The translations under genes and the position numbers were made by a program. 10,753 nucleotides of DNA from assembly GCA_020847015.1 (NCBI GenBank), contig JADLCW010000018.1:1-10753 (forward strand), read 5' to 3'. The stretch comes from Thermomicrobiales bacterium. Its GTDB lineage: Bacteria > Chloroflexota > Chloroflexia > Thermomicrobiales > UBA6265. Below, in pieces: positions 6,823 through 10,753 of this stretch. Within the stretch, counting starts at the first letter, position 1. The number at the start of each line of letters is the position of its first letter. The notes beneath the pieces are model-generated. The model searched no databases, was not told where the DNA came from, and saw only the letters and a list, made by a program, of their open reading frames with translations.

Positions 6823-6927
6823 CTACAGGTGAGCGGCGAAAATGATGATCGCGCTGGGCAGCGTCAGCAACACGGTCAGCACCACAACACCGTAAAACAC
6901 CGGCCGCTCGCGTCGGAACCCCCATGG
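6823..6927 (-). pseudogene. In-frame SdhC C-terminal tail beyond the amber codon
   Basis: Directly after the TAG at 6930-6928 the same frame runs on for 34 codons to a second TAG (6825-6823). It reads PWGFRRERPVFYG, then a clear hydrophobic helix VVVLTVLLTLPSAIIIF and a short tail AAHL. Cytochrome b subunits of succinate dehydrogenase typically continue '...IDFWP.G.RY.R.LFW' into a third membrane helix at this place, so this is the missing end of the upstream protein, not chance. The most economical ancestral codon for the TAG is TGG (Trp), one base away. Whether it is translated (readthrough), lost (nonsense mutation) or wrongly interrupted (base-call error) cannot be told. Confidence 0.7.
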
Positions 6928-7713
6928 CTAGAAGTCGATTGCGATGACCCGCAGCCCGTTCAGCGTGTGATAGACAACCGCGCCAACGAGAGCAATCTCC
7001 ATCGGGATCAGTTCGATGCGGCCATAGAAGGCCACTGACTCATCGTAGACATCGCGGCCAAACCCGACCAGCATGATGTCGATAATGTGAACCAGCAGGA
7101 AGAACAGAATGCCAATGCCGGCCGCACGGTGGAGCGCGAATGCGTATTGCCCCGGGTCGCCGTTGTAGATCGGCGGGCCGCCTTGCGCCAGAGAACGCGC
7201 CACCCAGACAACGAGAGCCACGATCGCTACGTAGGTGACCACGGCAAACAGGTAGAGCGACCAGCCGATGACCTGCGCGATCCACAATTCACCGGCCAGC
7301 GGTCCGAGATTGTTCCGCGCGTTCTCTTCATTGAACGTGAAGATAGTGACCGTGCCGATCGTCATGAAGATGAATCCGATCACCCACATCAGGGCGATGC
7401 CGGCCACGCGCAACCCCGGTCGCCGCAGATAGTCCGTGATCGAATAGCGCAGTCCCAGCACGCCATGCCAGAGCGCCGTCATCAGCATGAGCCAGTCGAA
7501 GATGCGCCAGAGCGGATTCGCCCAGCGCGCGGCCACGAAATCGAACCCCGTCGCGGATGGGACGTTCAGGTAGTGGGTGATGAACAGGTGGCCGCCGACG
7601 AGCAGCACCAACAGGAGACCGGAAACCCGCATGAAGTCCCACACGAGCCGATCTGCCCCGGGGATGGTCACGCCCATCCCGCCGGTCGCGCGACCGGTCG
7701 ATACCGAAGCCAT
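6928..7713 (-). CDS. Fused SdhD-SdhC-like succinate dehydrogenase membrane anchor, interrupted by amber stop
   Basis: This 261-residue membrane protein has an ATG at 7713 with AAGGGAG 8 nt before it. Residues 20-127 look like an SdhD anchor of three helices ('VSGLLLVLLVGGHLFITHYL', 'LMLMTALWHGVLGLRY', 'VAGIALMWVIGFIFMTI'), with H83 in the usual heme-side position. A fourth helix (about 143-172) links to an SdhC/cytochrome b556-like part: 'FALHRAAGIGILFFLLVHII' (about 192-211) and 'VVYHTLNGLRVIAIDF', where H249 corresponds to the heme-ligand His of SdhC. The protein stops at TAG (6930-6928) before the third SdhC helix, which remains encoded in frame downstream. In complex II this anchor holds SdhAB, binds heme b and reduces quinone. 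No sdhA or sdhB is in the window; moaC lies 118 bp upstream, same strand. A TACAAT hexamer (7789-7784) is a weak -10 candidate for an own promoter. Confidence 0.82.
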   Translation of the reverse strand: MASVSTGRATGGMGVTIPGADRLVWDFMRVSGLLLVLLVGGHLFITHYLNVPSATGFDFVAARWANPLWRIFDWLMLMTALWHGVLGLRYSITDYLRRPGLRVAGIALMWVIGFIFMTIGTVTIFTFNEENARNNLGPLAGELWIAQVIGWSLYLFAVVTYVAIVALVVWVARSLAQGGPPIYNGDPGQYAFALHRAAGIGILFFLLVHIIDIMLVGFGRDVYDESVAFYGRIELIPMEIALVGAVVYHTLNGLRVIAIDF

Positions 7714-7831
7714 TCGCCCCACTCCCTTCACCCGCCCGCGACCGCGGCGCGTCCCGTCCCCCAACTTGCCGAATCTGCCGCCGATTGTACGCCCGCTCGC
7801 CAAATCGCGGGAAGAGGTCGCGCTCACGCGC

Positions 7832-8329
7832 TCAGTTTTCGGGCGCCCCCTCGCGAGTCCAATCACCCGATTTGCCGCCGCGCTTTTCCAGCAAGCCGAC
7901 CCGTTCGATCGTCATGCCGCGGTCGATCGCCTTGGTCATGTCGTAGACGGTCAGCGCGGCCACGGCGGCCGCGGTCAGCGCCTCCATCTCCACCCCGGTC
8001 TGCCCGCGCGTTTCCACCGCCGCCCGAATTGCGATCGTGTCCTCGCCCAATTCGAACCCGATGTCGATTTTGGTCAGCATCAGCGGATGACACATGGGAA
8101 TCAACTCGTGGGTGCGCTTGGCGGCCATGATGCCGGCTACTTGCGCCACGGCCAGCACATCGCCCTTGGCTGCCCGACCCTCCCGCACGACATCCACCGT
8201 CGTCGGCTGCGCCCGCACTAGCGCCTCGGCAACCGCTACCCGGCGTGTCACACCTTTGTCGCCAACATCCACCATGCGCGCCCGACCCGCTCCATCGAAA
8301 TGCGTCAGTCCACTCCGATCCTCATCCAT
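7832..8329 (-). CDS. moaC: Cyclic pyranopterin monophosphate synthase MoaC
   Basis: This 165-residue enzyme acts in molybdenum cofactor biosynthesis, converting the MoaA product (3',8-cyclo-7,8-dihydro-GTP) to cyclic pyranopterin monophosphate. The family signatures are complete: 'MVDVGDKGVTRRVAVAEA' (19-36), 'KGDVLAVAQVAGIMAAKRT' (55-73), 'HELIPMCHPL' (74-83), 'GVEMEALTAAAVAALTVYD' (112-130) and 'MTKAID'. Active-site residues equivalent to E. coli K51, H77, E112, D128 and K131 are K55, H81, E116, D130 and K133. The ATG at 8329 has GGAGG 8 nt upstream; a second ATG at 8325 is out of frame. The frame stays open far upstream (to 9784), but that is antisense to the M20 gene. No other moa or moe gene is in the window, so moaC is separated from its pathway here. 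It is transcribed divergently from the M20 peptidase. Confidence 0.97.
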   Translation of the reverse strand: MDEDRSGLTHFDGAGRARMVDVGDKGVTRRVAVAEALVRAQPTTVDVVREGRAAKGDVLAVAQVAGIMAAKRTHELIPMCHPLMLTKIDIGFELGEDTIAIRAAVETRGQTGVEMEALTAAAVAALTVYDMTKAIDRGMTIERVGLLEKRGGKSGDWTREGAPEN

Positions 8330-8449
8330 CGTTCGCTCCTCCCTTCCGTCCGGCGCCGCCATGCCCGGCCGGGTCTTTCCTTCGTCGCCCGGTCTTGCGA
8401 AGATAGCGCACCCGATCCGTTCGCCTGAATTCGAAATGGAGCTGCCCGG
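8330..8449. other. Divergent moaC/M20 intergenic region
   Basis: These 120 bp hold both ribosome-binding sites (GGAGG for moaC, GGAG at 8438-8441 for the M20 gene). A weak TTCAGG-18-TATCTT pair faces moaC on the minus strand. I see no convincing operator or riboswitch, including no recognisable molybdenum-cofactor riboswitch. Confidence 0.3.
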
Positions 8450-9772
8450 ATGACCCGTCCTGATGACGCCACGTTGAATCGTGTATTGGCGGCGATCGAC
8501 GCCCGCGCCGACGAGATCGTCCAATTCGCCGGCGATCTCATCCGCCAGAAGTCCGTCAACCCGGATTTGCAGCCAAATGAGGATGCCGAGCGCCCGGCGC
8601 AAACATGGCTGCGCGATCGCCTCGACGCGACCGGAGCCTACAACACCGTCGATATGTGGGAGGAGGCGCCGAATCGGCCGAATGTGGTCGCGGTGCGCAA
8701 GGGCGCGGGCGGCGGCCGCTCGCTCACGTGGTCCGCGCACACCGACGTGGTGCCGGTGACACCCGAGCAGGCCGCCGACTGGTCGGTTGGCGGCCCATTC
8801 TCCGGCGATGTCCACGATGGCAAGCTGTGGGGACGCGGCGCCTCGGACATGAAAGGCGCTATCGCCGCCTACGTGATGGCCGCCAATATCCTGCACGATG
8901 AGGGGGTGCGCCTCCAGGGCGATCTGTTGCTGGCGCAGGCCAGCGGCGAGGAATCCGGCCGGCGGGATATCGGCTGCAACACCATCCTCCAGCGCGGCTA
9001 CCGCTCGGATCTGGCGATCTTCCCGGAGCCGTCCAACTTCGCCATCTACCCGACCATCAAGGGTGAACTTTATTTCAAGTTGACCGTGCCCGGTAAATCG
9101 ACCCACATCTGCAACCGCCATCTGGTCGCGCAGGCGCTGCCGCACGGAGCCGAGCGGCCGGGAGTGAGCGCCATCGACAACATGCTGAAGTACCAACTGG
9201 CGCTCCTGGAACTGGAGCGGCAGTGGCTGCTGTGGCGCACCAACCCCAATGTGCCCTCCGGTGGGATGTTCATCAACGTGAACACTATCCAGGGCGGCAC
9301 ATCCTTGTCCTCGATTCCTGATTCCTGCGAGATCACCGGCTCGCTGCTCTTCTATCCCGATCTGACGGCGCAGGAGGTGATGGACGAGATCCGGGCGACC
9401 ATCGATCGGGTGACCGCCGGCGACGCATGGCTGCGCAAGCATCCCCCGATGCTCGACTTGCCGCTGGACAGCGCCTCGGCCGCGCCATGGGTGAAGGAGC
9501 CGGTCAACATGCCCTTCGACCATCCGGCGGTGCTGACCATCATGAATGCGGTCGAGCGCGTCACCGGAGAGACCCCGGTGCGCGAGACATCGCCCTTCGT
9601 CTGCGACGCCAACTTCTGGTTCCCGGAGGGGCAGCCGAGTCTCGTCTACGGCGTGGGCGATCCAAGCTGGGGCATCCACGGCACGGACGAATTCCTGCCA
9701 GTGGCGGATCTCATCAAGGCGACCAAGCTGTTCGCCGCAACCACCATGGAGTGGTGTGGCGTGGCGGAGTGA
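8450..9772 (+). CDS. M20 family metallopeptidase/deacylase (ArgE/DapE/CPG2-like)
   Basis: This 440-residue co-catalytic zinc hydrolase releases amino acids from N-acyl amino acids or peptides; the substrate is not identifiable. The catalytic domain has 'WSAHTDVVP' (ligand H97, with D99), 'LWGRGASDMKGAIAA' (bridging D133), 'ASGEESG' (general base E167 and ligand E168), 'IFPEPS' (ligand E193) and C-terminal 'GIHGTDEF' (ligand H410). The inserted dimerisation or lid domain (about 200-320) contains 'GELYFKLTVPGKSTHIC', whose H219 matches the His that completes the partner active site in the family. It shows no signal peptide, so it is cytosolic. The ATG at 8450 has GGAG 8 nt upstream. It is slightly longer than typical ArgE or DapE (about 375-385) because of a larger lid region. 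It appears to be a single-gene transcript converging on the ABC ATPase. Confidence 0.92.
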   Translation: MTRPDDATLNRVLAAIDARADEIVQFAGDLIRQKSVNPDLQPNEDAERPAQTWLRDRLDATGAYNTVDMWEEAPNRPNVVAVRKGAGGGRSLTWSAHTDVVPVTPEQAADWSVGGPFSGDVHDGKLWGRGASDMKGAIAAYVMAANILHDEGVRLQGDLLLAQASGEESGRRDIGCNTILQRGYRSDLAIFPEPSNFAIYPTIKGELYFKLTVPGKSTHICNRHLVAQALPHGAERPGVSAIDNMLKYQLALLELERQWLLWRTNPNVPSGGMFINVNTIQGGTSLSSIPDSCEITGSLLFYPDLTAQEVMDEIRATIDRVTAGDAWLRKHPPMLDLPLDSASAAPWVKEPVNMPFDHPAVLTIMNAVERVTGETPVRETSPFVCDANFWFPEGQPSLVYGVGDPSWGIHGTDEFLPVADLIKATKLFAATTMEWCGVAE

Positions 9773-9782
9773 GGCGGAAGTC

Positions 9783-9859
9783 ACGAGCCATGAGTGCAGC
9801 TACGAGCTGCGATCCTCTCGATAAAGCAACTCACTCCTCACTCGTGTCTCATGACTCGT
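9783..9859. repeat. Inverted repeat between convergent M20 and ABC genes, possible bidirectional terminator
   Basis: ACGAGCCATGAG (9783-9794) is matched by CTCATGACTCGT (9848-9859), with 11 of 12 positions pairing and the odd one forming a G-U wobble in a minus-strand RNA. A smaller perfect hairpin, GCAGCT-ACG-AGCTGC (9796-9810), lies inside, and the remainder is a low-complexity ACTCACTCCTCACTCG stretch. It fills nearly the whole gap between the two stop codons. There is no T-run, so it is not a classic intrinsic terminator. It could be a member of a dispersed intergenic repeat family. Confidence 0.45.
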
Positions 9860-9860
9860 T

Positions 9861-10739
9861 TCAGAATCCCTCTCTGTCGTCCAGTGGCGCGTCCGGCACG
9901 TAGGGTGCGGCCGGAGCGCCACGGCGGCGCCAACTGGCGCTCGAGCGCGCCGACCAGCGCCCTTCGCGCTCCTCAACGGTAACCGGGAAGCCAAAGCACG
10001 CGCTGACTCGCGGCGACGTGAGCACCTCCGAGAGTGGACCGGTGGCGACGACGCTACCCGCGTGCAGCAGCAAACCGTGGGTCGTCGTCGGCGGCAACTC
10101 TTCCAAGTGGTGGGTGACCAGCACCGTGGTCAGCGCCGGCCGCTCCCGCACCAGATCGGCCAAGGCGTCGATCAACGCTTCACGCGCCGGCAGATCGAGT
10201 CCCACCGCTGGTTCGTCCAACAGCAGCAAATCGGGTTCGGTCATCAAGGCGCGCGCAACCCGGACCCGCTGCCGCTCCCCCTGGGAACAGGTCGCAATCG
10301 GCCGCTCGGCCAGCGCATCGCACCCGACCAAGGCCAGCGCCGCGCGGGCGCGCCGCCGTTCCGCCTCGCCGTAGCGATCCCATAGCGGGCGGATCGTCGC
10401 GGTAACGCCCGTCAGCGCCACTTCCTCCGCTGTCAGCCAGTCCAGCACCTTCTGAGCCGCATCCACCACGCCGATGCGGCGGCGCAGCAGCGGCATATCG
10501 GTGCGCCCGAACGCTCCGCCAAGCACGGTGACGCGGCCGGCGCTCGGGTGGCGCGCCGCGCCGACTACCGACAGCAGCGTGCTTTTCCCGGAGCCATTCG
10601 GCCCCAGCAGCGCCCAATGCTCGCCCCGCTCGATGCGCCAGTCGATATCGCGCAAGATATCGACCCGCTCCGGCGTCCAGACCCGGGCGCCTTCCAGCAG
10701 TGCGACCGGTTCCGCTCCGTCGAGTGACCGGTCGCTCAC
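9861..10739 (-). CDS. ABC transporter-type ATPase, stand-alone (YlmA/ModF-like); start may lie beyond window
   Basis: The visible 292 residues form one nucleotide-binding domain. Walker A is 'LLGPNGSGKST' (K52), the Q-loop 'DAAQKV' (Q96), the signature 'CSQGERQRV' (151-159), Walker B 'LLLLDEP' (E176), the D-loop 'VGLD' and the switch His 'VTHH' (H210). The signature departs from LSGGQ (C-S-Q-G-E), as often seen in YlmA and ModF-type ATPases that lack an obvious partner permease. 'GRTDMPLLRRRIGVVDAA' and 'HHLEELPP' also fit that group. No membrane component is adjacent in the window, so the transported substrate, if any, is unknown. I use the GTG at 10739, which has only a weak GGCGG upstream. 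The frame is open to the window edge, so a start outside is possible. The Arg/Pro-rich tail after about residue 255 is unconserved in look. Confidence 0.88.
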   Translation of the reverse strand: MSDRSLDGAEPVALLEGARVWTPERVDILRDIDWRIERGEHWALLGPNGSGKSTLLSVVGAARHPSAGRVTVLGGAFGRTDMPLLRRRIGVVDAAQKVLDWLTAEEVALTGVTATIRPLWDRYGEAERRRARAALALVGCDALAERPIATCSQGERQRVRVARALMTEPDLLLLDEPAVGLDLPAREALIDALADLVRERPALTTVLVTHHLEELPPTTTHGLLLHAGSVVATGPLSEVLTSPRVSACFGFPVTVEEREGRWSARSSASWRRRGAPAAPYVPDAPLDDREGF

Positions 10740-10753
10740 GAAACCGCCAATCG

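Noticed and set aside
6928..6930. TAG in the sdh gene as pyrrolysine
   Set aside because: Pyrrolysine is confined to methylamine methyltransferases and a few lineages; the aligned residue looks like Trp and no pyl gene is present in the window.
7087..8130. 347-residue plus-strand open frame opposite sdh and moaC
   Set aside because: Arg/His/Pro/Gln-rich, low-complexity translation of the antisense of two recognised genes, with no domain.
7832..9784. 650-residue minus-strand open frame covering the M20 gene and moaC
   Set aside because: Only its last 165 residues are MoaC; the rest is antisense to a clear M20 peptidase, lacks any recognisable domain and is explained by high-GC codon bias.

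Overview
This 10.7 kb, GC-rich bacterial window is densely packed with genes. The mix (leaderless-looking spacing, a PCYCGC-family lipoprotein, a fused succinate dehydrogenase anchor, a high-GC DnaA) suggests a Chloroflexota bacterium, perhaps of the Thermomicrobia/Sphaerobacter type. That assignment is inference from gene content and style; no rRNA or other taxonomic marker is present beyond dnaA.

Layout. Bases 3-101 are the last codons of an IS630-type transposase. A VOC/glyoxalase-fold protein (137-520) and a P5C-dehydrogenase-like aldehyde dehydrogenase (556-2166) follow on the + strand. A minus-strand group comes next, read in transcription order: dnaA (4992 to 3547), a Tat-type lipoprotein of the PCYCGC family (3453 to 2932) and a class I methyltransferase (2918 to 2214). 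Divergent from dnaA is a leucyl aminopeptidase, pepA (5228-6733), closed by a good intrinsic terminator. Facing it on the minus strand are moaC (8329 to 7832) and a fused SdhD-SdhC membrane anchor (7713 to 6928). Divergent from moaC is an M20 metallopeptidase (8450-9772). It converges, over an inverted repeat, on a stand-alone ABC ATPase (10739 to 9861), which runs to the window edge.

Main discovery. The PCYCGC-family gene is split by an in-frame TGA at 3078-3076. The TGA sits exactly where the family has the first Cys of a C-G-V-C motif. The downstream 47 codons keep the family's C-terminal signature (GVCLDVA, EGKSMREIRQWV). A 7-bp hairpin with a CGUGC loop begins 14 nt after the TGA, as expected for a bacterial SECIS element. 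The simplest reading is a secreted selenoprotein (UGVC) that a standard annotation would truncate or break. It also moves the start of the downstream methyltransferase.

Second recoding-like site. The SdhD-SdhC fusion is interrupted by an in-frame TAG at 6930-6928, probably in place of a conserved Trp. Its missing last membrane helix is still encoded in frame for 34 more codons. This could be a nonsense mutation, a base error or readthrough; the sequence alone cannot decide. Apart from the dnaA group and the VOC/aldehyde dehydrogenase pair, the genes look like unrelated housekeeping or metabolic functions rather than one pathway. No tRNA, rRNA, CRISPR array or recognisable oriC is visible.
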